From Hysterangium stoloniferum (taxonomy: Eukaryota > Basidiomycota > Agaricomycetes > Hysterangiales > Hysterangiaceae), in assembly GCA_015178975.1 (NCBI GenBank), contig WHVD01000009.1, forward strand, positions 558,001 to 622,000: a DNA stretch of 64,000 bases, given 5' to 3'. Within the stretch, counting starts at the first letter, position 1; every line of letters starts with the position of its first letter. The notes beneath the pieces are model-generated. The model made no database searches. It was given only the letters and a program-made list of their open reading frames with translations, and had not been told where the DNA came from. Position numbers and translations under genes: made by a program. Below are positions 55,640 to 64,000 of the stretch, piece after piece.

Positions 55640-56128
55640 GTCACAAATGTACAAACTCAAATTTCGATAATATTCAATTTAACATTTCTTCAACATTTCT
55701 TCAACATTCCTTCAATATTCCTTCGACTTTCCGACTCAACTTCCAACTCGACTATTCTTCGACAATATCTTTGACAATCTCAAATATCTTTGACTTGTCT
55801 CAGGTTGATGTCATTGATGATTTCACTTTGATATCATATTATCATCATAGGTAAATGATATATAGTATAAAAGGGCAATGATAGGAACAAAGGAAGTCAG
55901 TCAGAAAACTTGTATTATATTATATATTTACTGTATTATATAATCGTCGAACTTTTTCCAAGCCTTTCTTCAACTTAATTATTCATGAGCCTCTGTGTCC
56001 TATCTTTGCCTCATGCTTTATCAACAGGATGAATTAATACTTCGTCGAATGAGGCATCTTTATTCGATATTGTTGAATATTCTTCGATTGTTTATTCGAC
56101 TTTATTGAGTAAAATTCAATTTGTGACA
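55640..56128 (+). mobile_element. LTR family D, copy 1
   Basis: About 489 bp with matching inverted ends TGTCACAAA...TTTGTGACA. It contains a TATAAAAGG box at 55875 and a conserved stretch AATGATAGGAACAAAGGAAG. Other copies are at 56335-56611 (inverted) and 60964-62259 (split). Confidence 0.75.
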
Positions 56129-56334
56129 GGAGGTGGAATCTTTCCCCACTTGCAATATTGATAAAATGAATGCATCCTATGCAAAAGCCACTTTGATGTG
56201 GCTTCCATGACTTAGTCTTGGGTACAAATGTGAAATACTCAAAACAAATCCATATAAAATGTGTTCTGGGCATGCTGTCCATTATAGCCAATGAGATCCT
56301 TGGCATCAGCTTCAAAATAAGCATCAGAGTTGTC

Positions 56335-56611
56335 TGACATAAATTGGATTTCCCTTGATAAAGTCAAATAATAATCAAAGAATATTCTATTAAATTGAGT
56401 ACAGATGCCTCATTCAATGAAGTATTAATTTGTCCTGTCAATAAAGCATGAGGCAATTATAAGACACAAAAGCTCATGAATAATTATGTCAAATAGATTT
56501 TGAATAGAAGTCAAAATAATAATACAATATTAAGGAAACAGACTATGGTACAGATTTTCTGACTGACTTCCCTTGCTCCTATCATTGTCCTTTTATGCCT
56601 TCCATTGTTTA
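56335..56611 (-). mobile_element. LTR family D, copy 2, inverted and truncated
   Basis: It starts TGACATAAATTGG (complement of the D end) and matches copy 1 in inverted orientation up to CCATTGTTTA. There the large LTR (TGTCAGGGC) cuts it off. Together with copy 1 it forms a large inverted repeat around a loop of about 200 bp (56129-56334). Confidence 0.75.
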
Positions 56612-57231
56612 TGTCAGGGCTTATATATTTTATTTTATTTTATTTTTGTAATGTATTAGACTTATTTTAATATTATTTTCTGGAAAAAGGAGTCCAATGC
56701 TCTATCAAAGTGTGCAAATACTCAATTCACAACAAGGTAAAATAATTTAAGTATTTGATATTAATCAGTGGCAGTCTAAATGGACTTTAGAACCCCTGAA
56801 GTCAAGAGTTTACTTGAATATATGCACCCTACTTCGCAAAGAAGGTTTTGAGAGCTGCTTGTGCAAGCTTGTTCTTTTTCTGTGATAACAACTACTGAAA
56901 TAAGAATAACAATTTACTGATTCCAAAGCTAGATTTAACTTCAATTCTAGCTAGTTTATATATATTTTATACTATTTATCAAACAGTAAAAATATTAATA
57001 AACAGGTCAAAAGATCAACTATAGAATAAAACAATATTTGGCAATATATGCTTTATTTAAATTAATCTACTGGATCTACTGTGATACTAACTTATCAGGA
57101 TCTTAATGTAGTCTTTATGATTCTGCAAGAATATTCTCAGTATTTAATTATAAGCCAAACCAGGAGAAATTAGAATTATATTCTAATTTCAAACAATAAA
57201 ACAAACAATTTATTTATTACTTGGTTGATAG

Positions 57232-57470
57232 CCAACAACTCTAACCGAGGTGGCAACAGATTCCAACAACTTAAATAGAAGTCAGAAAAAGTAATAAAGC
57301 CAGCTACTCAATTAAGAGGTGGCAAGGGGGAACAAATAAGTCAACAACTCAGATTGAGGTGACAAGGTGAACTACTTGGGCCAACAACTCTAACCGAGGT
57401 GGCAAAGGTTTCCAACAACTCAAATAGAGGTGGAATTAAAAGTCCAACAGCCCTGATAGGGGTGGAATAG
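57232..57470. repeat. Interspersed CCAACAACTC...GAGGTGGCAA repeats
   Basis: Counterpart of 31505-31745. About six units, with the core here reading CTCTAACCGAGGTGGC or CTCAAATAGAGGTGG. Confidence 0.75.
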
Positions 57471-57734
57471 CCTGCTTGCTGCAGTAACACACAGATGTGG
57501 GTGGATAAAAAGTTATATTTTCACGGCTGGAGCAGAGCTCCTTATATACAATAAAATGTGAGACATTTTTGAGACATATTACATCATTACTATCCTAATT
57601 TAGCTATTCCTGGGGAAGCTTCTGGAATGCTCCAGGAATTTCCGGTTTTTTCTACAATAGCATACATGATGATGTAATCTATTCCCGCGCCTTTCGTGTA
57701 TGTCATCCGCGCGCCTTTGTGATCATCGCGCCGT

Positions 57735-57895
57735 GTGACTGTCACACTATGTGACCGTCGCGCTTTGTGACCGTCGCGCCTTGTGACCGTCGCGCTTTGT
57801 GACCGTCGCGCCTTGTGACCGTCGCGCTTTGTGACCGTCGCGCCTTGTGACCGTCGCGCCTTGTGACCGTCGCGCCTTGTGACCGTCGCGCCTTT
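57735..57895. repeat. 16 bp minisatellite TTGTGACCGTCGCGCY
   Basis: About ten tandem 16 bp units occupy the same position in the large LTR as the 18 bp palindromic units at 32060-32200. There are no spacers, so it is not a CRISPR-like array. Confidence 0.9.
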
Positions 57896-58438
57896 TTGTG
57901 ACGACTGTCACATGATTTTCTCGCGCGTTGTGTAATTAGCGCCTGGTGGCCGGTTTGATAGTATTTAGTTAAAAAAGAATAAATTCATAGCTTCTTCAAT
58001 ATTTAAGATAAAAATGTAAAATAAATTGTAGAAATTCAACGAAATTTAAAAGATATTTATACAAATTTTATCATCGCAATATAAGTACATTTCACAAGCC
58101 ATTTTGGCTATTTCGGCTTTTGGGGGACTTAAAAGGTAGAAAACTAATAAAATACATAACAATTTTAGTTTAGTTGTCATGCATCACAATGTGTGACATT
58201 ATGTGTGTCAAATGCAAAAACTTAAACTTTATTTAGTTTTTTCTTTAGTATAGATACCTCATGATATATACTGTATACTGTACATAGCTAGACCCCAGTT
58301 TCAATCTCTTAGGATTTCCACTAAATACAAGTGTGATCTTCTCAAGTCATTAGAACTTCTATCCCTCTACACCTTATCCTTGTCTTATCTCTCTTTCCTT
58401 CTTTGTGTTTTGGTAGCCTTGTTAGTGTTGCCCTAACA

Positions 58439-58685
58439 CTTCCTAGAGACACAGGGGAGAAAGAGGTTCAGGTGACTCTGTTGGCTGCAGTAGTGAAGGT
58501 GTAGGCATGGGGTTAGCTTTTGGGGGTGACAATGAGTGCTTGTGAGAGGGAAGTAAGAGGACTATAGTAGAGGTGTTTAGTATAACTGAGGACATAGATT
58601 TAGGGGGACATAATGAAGAAGCAGACATAGAGGTGATCAGTTTAAGTGCTAGTGATGGTGCGGTTGGACAATGTCCTCTCTGGAC
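58439..58685. other. Unassigned sequence next to the large LTR
   Basis: G-rich, repeat-like sequence with no credible gene. It may be internal sequence of the element whose LTR ends at 58438. Confidence 0.35.
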
Positions 58686-59298
58686 TCTGAGATAGATGCA
58701 CCGGAGCCCATGGGCTCCAACTAGTTGTGAGTGGTGTAATTCAAGTAGGGGTTTAGAGCAGAAAATGTATTAGATTACTGGGGGGAATCTAAGCCGATTT
58801 TCTGACTGGATTATATGTACAACATCTGCCAGTTTACATAGACCATGGAGTGAATGTCATACCGAATCCAGTAATGATGAAACAAAACAAGCAAAACATA
58901 AAATGGGAATAGTAAACACCAGGTTTGGTGTTAGGAATGGGACGGAACAGAGTGGAGTCCAAATAGTGACAAATCAAAAACCATAACGGGAAACGGAGTG
59001 GGAGCAGAGTCCAAATCATGACAGGTCATTTGACTAAAATGGGAATGGGGCTCTGTTAGAGGGGTGACAGGTTTTCTGAGTGGGGTCTGGTGACTAACAT
59101 GCAGGACAAGGTCAGATATAGACAGAGACGGAGTCCAGTGGGTTTTCCAGTGACTGAAACACAACGTAACGAAGTCGACTGTAGAAGTATGACGTACGGA
59201 GTCTGGTGGGAATTCCAGTAAACTGATAATGGGTGCGTATAGGGCATGGGTGCGTATAAGTTAGTGCCCGGAGTCCAGCAGGAATTCTGGTCGTAACA
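58686..59298 (+). mobile_element. Truncated LTR, family C
   Basis: It matches 61251-61869 over its length (for example the AAAATGTATTAGATTACTGG and GATTTTCTGACTGGATT stretches) and ends TCTGGTCGTAACA. The first about 225 bp of the LTR is missing on the left. Confidence 0.8.
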
Positions 59299-59626
59299 CC
59301 CATCACCCAGACTCTGTTCAGACATCCTGGACCATCTAGACACTTAAAGATCTCTTGTTCTGATCTGCCCCTGAGTCTGTTTGACATGCATTCATTCATT
59401 TGTTTATTGTGTCCCCTATACTTATTCCTATTCTGTATTAATTCTTATTCCATGTATGGTCTACCCTGCATCATTTCTTCTTCACCTGTTTTGTCCTTTT
59501 GTCTTGCTGGATTAGTAGTACAATAGTCACTCAGTCCATTTAGTCTAGAAATTGTTCTATGTACAATCTGATCAGAACATTGACTTAGTCACCTAGCATC
59601 CACCTATTTACCTCCTTGATATCTAC
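59299..59626. other. Spacer between LTRs
   Basis: C/T-rich, with no ORF of note. It may include a PPT complement of a family C element (ACCCATCACCC at 59298). Confidence 0.35.
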
Positions 59627-60159
59627 TGTTATGACCCATTCCCAGATACTTCAATGTCCTGTAATTATCTGACTTTCTGACTCGACATCTGACCCAACTT
59701 CCAACTACAGACATTTATAGTTCCCATACTTCTGGACCTCATCCTTGTTCTACATTTGGTAACTTGTCAGTTGACAAGTATTCACTCATTTGCTTGTTGT
59801 ATTCCTGTTTTAAAATACTCACCTACATCCATATTATTATGATCCTAGTTTGTAGTACAATAATGAAAGAACTTATATTACTTTCTGCAAATTTGTACTT
59901 TACCTTAGATCTGATATTGACTTAGTTTCTTATTCCTTCCTTCTTTCTGTATGCTTGATATTTCAGAACTCTTTGGAACTCTGAATATCTGTAATCTCCT
60001 GGTGTAAATCCCATCTCTGAAATTAAGGACATTCTGAGTGTTTGCATAGAGGTGCAGCACATAAGCTGAAGCCAACATCCTGAACCTATCCCAAGGTTTC
60101 TGAGCTCCCAGACATTTCCTGATAGTTTCTGGAATAAGTTCCCGACATGGCACTTAACA
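59627..60159 (+). mobile_element. Solo LTR, family A, inverted
   Basis: 533 bp, TGTTATGACCC...CACTTAACA, flanked by TCTAC on both sides (59622-59626, 60160-60164). No internal region is attached. Confidence 0.93.
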
Positions 60160-60419
60160 TCTACTTGCTACACTTGACTTGCACCAGCATATTCTCAGAG
60201 CTTCCAGGCTTCCCAACTTTGGCTCATAGCATACTCTCAGACACCTCAGGTCTCCTGACTCTATCACATTGTGTATTCTCAGATTCTCCAAGTTACCTGC
60301 ATCCCTCTATCTGCATGACTATGAAGTCCTCTTTTCAGATGAGTTCATGTTGATGGTTGCACATTTTGGCCATGTGATGATCCATTCTGGAGGTGGCAGA
60401 TATCTGCTATGGTGCTATC

Positions 60420-60947
60420 TGTTAAGATCTAAGCCTGGAGGAGGTAGAATGCTCTAGTTGGTGGGCCAATGATGGGAAATGAATTAATTGGGGGGCCAAC
60501 AATAGAGATTGTACTAGTTGGGAGGTCTGACTCTATAACTGTAGTGGAGCTTGGCTTCAACTTATGTGTTGCACCCTCACATGAACTGTTAGGGTGCTCC
60601 AGTATTTCAAACAGAGCAGATAGTATGATATGAACAAGAGTCAACACTTAGCTTAATCAACTGGAGGGCCAAATTACTAAGAGTCAAGGGATAGAGGGTT
60701 GCAGATTGCCAAAGACCAATCTTGAGGAGTATAGTGGTGAGGAAAAAGGCAGAAAACTAAGAGAGGCTAATCTAAGGCCGATCAAAGAAGTGAAATGTAG
60801 GACAGATCACAGGAAAGTGATGATGAGGTCAGGAGATATAGAAACTAATGTATGGTACTAAGAAACAATACCAGGTGGCAAATAAGAGTATACATACATG
60901 GAGACAGAACTGGAGGAATAGGTGGAGTGGAGAGGGATGTCATAACA
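60420..60947 (-). mobile_element. LTR-like block, family E
   Basis: TGTTAAGATCTAAG...GTCATAACA, 528 bp. It carries the hairpin motif common to families A and B at 60553-60575. No duplicate of the flanks is visible (CTATC versus GTCAC), so the limits are tentative. Confidence 0.55.
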
Positions 60948-60963
60948 GTCACAGTCACAACAT

Positions 60964-62259
60964 TGTCACAAAATATTCAAGGTAATTTTCTTCAACTCTT
61001 TGACTCTTTGACTCAACTCCTATTTGTTAAGGACATGTGTGGAGCTTATCGGAGGGTCTCTGGGAGAAACCTGTGGGAAAGCTGGTAGGAGCTTATAGGC
61101 TGCACCCTCGTGAGATTGTGTTGTCCAATTTCAGATAGATGGATGGGAATCCCGGGGAGTCTGGGAGCAGTTGGTGGGTTGAGGGGTTGGGCAAGTCAAC
61201 TGCGGGAATCCCGTGGAAGTTGAGGAGTCAGGTGGAGATGAGTCAGAGGTTGAGTATTAGATACTGTAGGTCGGAGCCCATAGGCCCTGATGAGGTAAAT
61301 AGCGGTGTGTTTCAAAGACAAGATTAGAGTGGAAAATGTACTGAGATTACTGGGGAGAATCTAAGCTGATTTTCTGACTGGATTGTATGTACAACATCTG
61401 CCAGACTATATAGACTGTGGAATGTATGTCATACCAAATCCAGAAATAATGAAATCCAAACTAGTAAACATGAAACGAGATAAGTAAACACTAATTTGGT
61501 GTTAGGAACAGGATGGAGCGGAGGTCCAAATCGTGAGAGGTCGTTAGACCATAATGGGAATGGGGCAGGAGTGGAGTCCAAAATGTGACAGGTCATTTGA
61601 CCATAACGGGAATGGGGCTCAGTTAGAGAGCTGTCGGGTTTTCCAAGAGGAGTCTGGTGACTGGTGCATGGGACAGGGTCAGAGATAGACAGGTGCGGGT
61701 CCTGGCAGGTATTCTGGTGACTGATACATGAAGTAACGAAGGTTCAGCATGGACAGGTCTGACATCTAGAGTCCAGCAGGTATTCCAGTAAACCAATAAC
61801 TGGTGTGTGTAGGGGTGCAGGTGCATATAAGTTAGTGCCCAGAGTCCAGTGGGTTTTCCAGTTGTAACACTATTGGACTTTCTTCAACAATCTTGGATAT
61901 CTTTGACATGTCTCATTTCAATGTCACAAATGATTTCATTATTAAATCATAACATAGTCATAGGTAAATGATGGAAAGCATAAAAGGACAATGAGAAGAG
62001 CAAAGGACCTCAGTCAGAAAATCTGTCCATTGTACATTAGTTGTCTGTATTATTAATCTACTCTCACTATTATCTTTCATAATCATCAAAACTCTTCAAC
62101 ATTAACATCAGTGAGCCTTCATGTCTAGTATTAGTCTCTCACTTTATTGACAGGATGAAGTAATACTTCATTTAATGAGGCTTCTGGATTCAATTTAGTA
62201 GAATAAATTATGATTATTATTCAACTACATGTAAATTGAAAGAAATTTGATTTGTGTCA
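60964..62259 (+). mobile_element. LTR family D, copy 3, split by a family C LTR
   Basis: It begins TGTCACAAAAT and ends TTTGTGTCA. Without the nested LTR and one target copy (850 bp) it is about 446 bp and aligns with 55640-56128, including the box CATAAAAGGACAATGA (61979). Confidence 0.78.
61025..61869 (-). mobile_element. Solo LTR, family C, with perfect target duplication
   Basis: 845 bp, TGTTAAGGACATG...GTTGTAACA, flanked by CTATT on both sides (61020-61024, 61870-61874). It lies inside LTR D copy 3, so family C moved after family D here. Confidence 0.93.
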
Positions 62260-62583
62260 ATGGAACAGGGTGGGAATATACTATAAACAAGTATTGGGGC
62301 ACCACAAGGGGTAATGACATGAATGTTTCTTCAGAATTTCTTGATGCAATTTTTTAGAGTTTTCAGATACAACATTTGGCCTTAGAAAAATATACTAAAA
62401 CTGAAAAATTTCAAGCAGTTTTTCAGTTCAAAAAATGCTTAGAAAATTTGGCCACATCAAGATTTTCTGAAGGTTTTCCAACTCCAAAAAAATCTTGGGG
62501 TGGCTCTAGTGATTGGAGAACCACTCATCCCAAGTACCACCAGAACGCAGAACAATCCCGCATCTGACGTCCCTTTTTCCTTG
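62260..62583. other. Spacer between LTR D and the kinase-like gene
   Basis: AT-rich; no feature recognised. Confidence 0.4.
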
Positions 62584-63804
62584 TTATTCTTCAGGGACCT
62601 CGACGTCCATTTGTCGAAAAAAATCATTGGCCATGAAAATCGTTTCTTGTGAATAAAGCCCAATACGCGCGAATGTCAGCAGCTCAAAGACAAGTTTGTT
62701 GCTTCTCACAGTGTCTACAAAACCGGGTAAAACCTCATTCACTTCTTTCACGAAAACCTTTCTTATCTCCACAGCCTCCGGATCGGTGGGGATGTCGTCG
62801 GGGTCCACCCACTGCAACTGGTCCGAACCAGCAAGATCCCAGCCCCAAAGCCATGCAGGCATCTGCCAAGCTGCTTCGACCGGTGCACCCTCAGCACGGT
62901 CCCAGTCCAAAACACCGGTAATTTTGCCAGTCTCTGGATCAACGAAAATGTTGCGCGGCGCTAAGTCTGGATGATACAGTACAATTCGTGCTGGGAGTTC
63001 GGCATCAGGTATTGGCAGTTTTGCCGCAGCAGCCCGAAATGCCCTATTGTATCGCACATCGAAGGTATCTCCAGGATTGCAGCGTTGTTCTTCCCTCTCG
63101 AAAAATGCCCAACGTTCTTCAAGGTAACCGCGGATACTGTCTGCCATAGCTGCCAAGGCAGGAGGGGTGGAATGTGAAAAGGTCCTACGATCGACTACGT
63201 GGCCAACTTTGAGCGTTGAGTCATCAGGTGACCCGGGAATAAGTCTACCTATACTACCGAAGGAGACCTGACTGAGGTCCTTGAGCAGATGGACTATACT
63301 AGAGATGACGGCTCGTTTCGTAGCAAGGGGCATGCTTGGGTAGACTTCTTCAAGACAACTACCTGGGAGATGCTCCAGGATGACGAAAGGGTGCGATATG
63401 ATGTTAGATGAGGATGCATCATAGTGCAGCACACGCGGGACTGGGATACTAGTTTTTTCGGCCAGAAAGTTGAGGACAGCAACTGCATTGGTAGGGGAAT
63501 CAAAGTGGACACGTGGGATACGAAGGACGATAATCCTTTGACTGACCATCGAATCAGAGCGGAGTGTACCATGCACAACCCGGTTGGAGGCACCACCTGC
63601 CATGTGTTTCACCTCGATGGGCAGGTCATTTGGAAAGAGGGCGACTAGGAGATCATGCGCTTGATGACTGAATGTCTCAAACAGCTCTGTGCTTGTCTGA
63701 GAAATGTGACATGAGCTGGATTCAGAATGGCTGTCATCTATATCCTTCTCATCTTCATGAAGTGTGACTTCGTTTCGAAATGGGAAAGTTGTCTCTGCTG
63801 TCAT
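62584..63804 (-). CDS. APH/ChoK-family phosphotransferase (aminoglycoside phosphotransferase-like)
   Basis: The intact 406-codon single-exon frame encodes a protein-kinase-like fold enzyme of the fungal APH family (Pfam PF01636 type). Landmarks are an N-terminal lobe with 'MAGGASNRVVHGTL' (about 68-81), the hinge-like 'PFVILEHLPGSCL' (139-151), the catalytic loop 'YHPDLAPRN' (His278, Asp280, Asn285) and the metal-binding 'GVLDWDRA' (297-304), followed by a Trp-rich segment. Such proteins probably phosphorylate a small-molecule substrate, but the substrate of fungal members is mostly unknown. Antibiotic resistance should not be assumed. It lies just beyond the LTR cluster and shows no sign of decay. 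Confidence 0.9.
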   Translation of the reverse strand: MTAETTFPFRNEVTLHEDEKDIDDSHSESSSCHISQTSTELFETFSHQAHDLLVALFPNDLPIEVKHMAGGASNRVVHGTLRSDSMVSQRIIVLRIPRVHFDSPTNAVAVLNFLAEKTSIPVPRVLHYDASSSNIISHPFVILEHLPGSCLEEVYPSMPLATKRAVISSIVHLLKDLSQVSFGSIGRLIPGSPDDSTLKVGHVVDRRTFSHSTPPALAAMADSIRGYLEERWAFFEREEQRCNPGDTFDVRYNRAFRAAAAKLPIPDAELPARIVLYHPDLAPRNIFVDPETGKITGVLDWDRAEGAPVEAAWQMPAWLWGWDLAGSDQLQWVDPDDIPTDPEAVEIRKVFVKEVNEVLPGFVDTVRSNKLVFELLTFARIGLYSQETIFMANDFFRQMDVEVPEE

Positions 63805-64000
63805 GTGGTAAGGACGATCAGTGATTGCTCAGATCGTGCGTAGCTTTGCGATGAGTGTAAGAGCACGACAAATGAGTAATGCTGTTTTGCTTGCAATCGG
63901 AGTCCGAATTGATGGAAATGCGACAGTTGTTCTGGGTCAACTTCACCTAATCAATGCCACAGACAGGAATTCAAAATAAATAAATAAACTGTAGAATACA
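63805..64000 (-). promoter_or_regulatory. Upstream region of the APH-like gene
   Basis: 196 bp upstream of the start codon; no clear TATA box or other motif was identified. Confidence 0.3.

Larger units (their letters stand above)
56612..58438 (+). mobile_element. Second copy of the very large LTR
   Basis: 1827 bp, TGTCAGGGC...GCCCTAACA. It aligns with 29879-32766 from about 56647 to the end. Flanks GTTTA and CTTCC do not match, so it is not a simple solo LTR; one side may be internal or deleted. Confidence 0.7.

Noticed and set aside
57735..57895. CRISPR-like repeat array
   Set aside because: Units are directly adjacent with no spacers, and the genome is eukaryotic.
62584..63804. Antibiotic-resistance gene
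   Set aside because: The APH fold is widespread in fungi with other or unknown substrates; nothing here points to resistance.

Overview
The window looks like a transposon-rich stretch of a basidiomycete (mushroom-forming, Agaricomycete-type) nuclear genome. The evidence is many 49-60 bp GT-AG introns, a GMC oxidoreductase split into about 16 small exons, an APH-like kinase gene of fungal type, and a dense mixture of Ty1/copia, Ty3/gypsy chromovirus, Tad-like LINE and pogo-like elements. The assignment to Agaricomycetes is inference; the species cannot be read from the sequence.

Layout. 1-3.7 kb: the 5' end of a gypsy element on the minus strand (gag plus LTR) inserted into a decayed copia pol. 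3.7-5.5 kb: minisatellites, one with a higher-order structure. 5.5-17.5 kb: a host island. It holds a duplicated uncharacterised membrane-protein gene on the minus strand (a degraded copy at 5.5-6.5 kb and a longer copy at 10.4-13.9 kb), a 5'-truncated LINE, a multi-exon hypothetical gene near 9.5 kb, and a divergently transcribed GMC oxidoreductase (14.75-17.53 kb). 18.4-19.7 kb: a partial paralogue of the host gene found at 33.8-36.0 kb. 19.7-22.4 kb: a truncated copia element. 23.3-27.2 kb: a young copia element (two 305 bp LTRs with one difference, TSD AAGGT) that lacks gag, inserted in frame into a gag-like ORF of another element. 27.2-32.8 kb: remains of a chromodomain retroelement with a very large LTR. 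33-36 kb: the host gene, with a gypsy fragment lodged in one intron. 36.7-46.9 kb: a pogo-like DNA transposon split by gypsy element G1 (37.2-44.5 kb). 46.9-54.6 kb: gypsy element G2. 54.6-62.3 kb: nested and solo LTRs of at least five families. 62.6-63.8 kb: an intact APH/kinase-like gene.

Most unusual signal. Both full-length gypsy elements (G1, G2), and a fragment of a third (G3), carry an extra gene on the strand opposite gag-pol, between the pol stop codon and the 3' LTR. In G1 and G2 it has three exons with introns at matching positions, a charged coiled-coil first exon, and a second exon that starts RKA and ends GPSSPK. In all three elements a TATAAAAA box lies 56, 57 and 58 bp upstream of the ATG. 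In G2 the third exon has a six-cysteine cluster with Zn2Cys6 spacing. Several LTR families also share a short hairpin motif, with a compensatory base-pair change in one family.

Decay. Many in-frame stops in the older elements are TGA at positions where the sister element has Arg, as expected from CGA to TGA change at methylated CpG. The young copia ORF has none.
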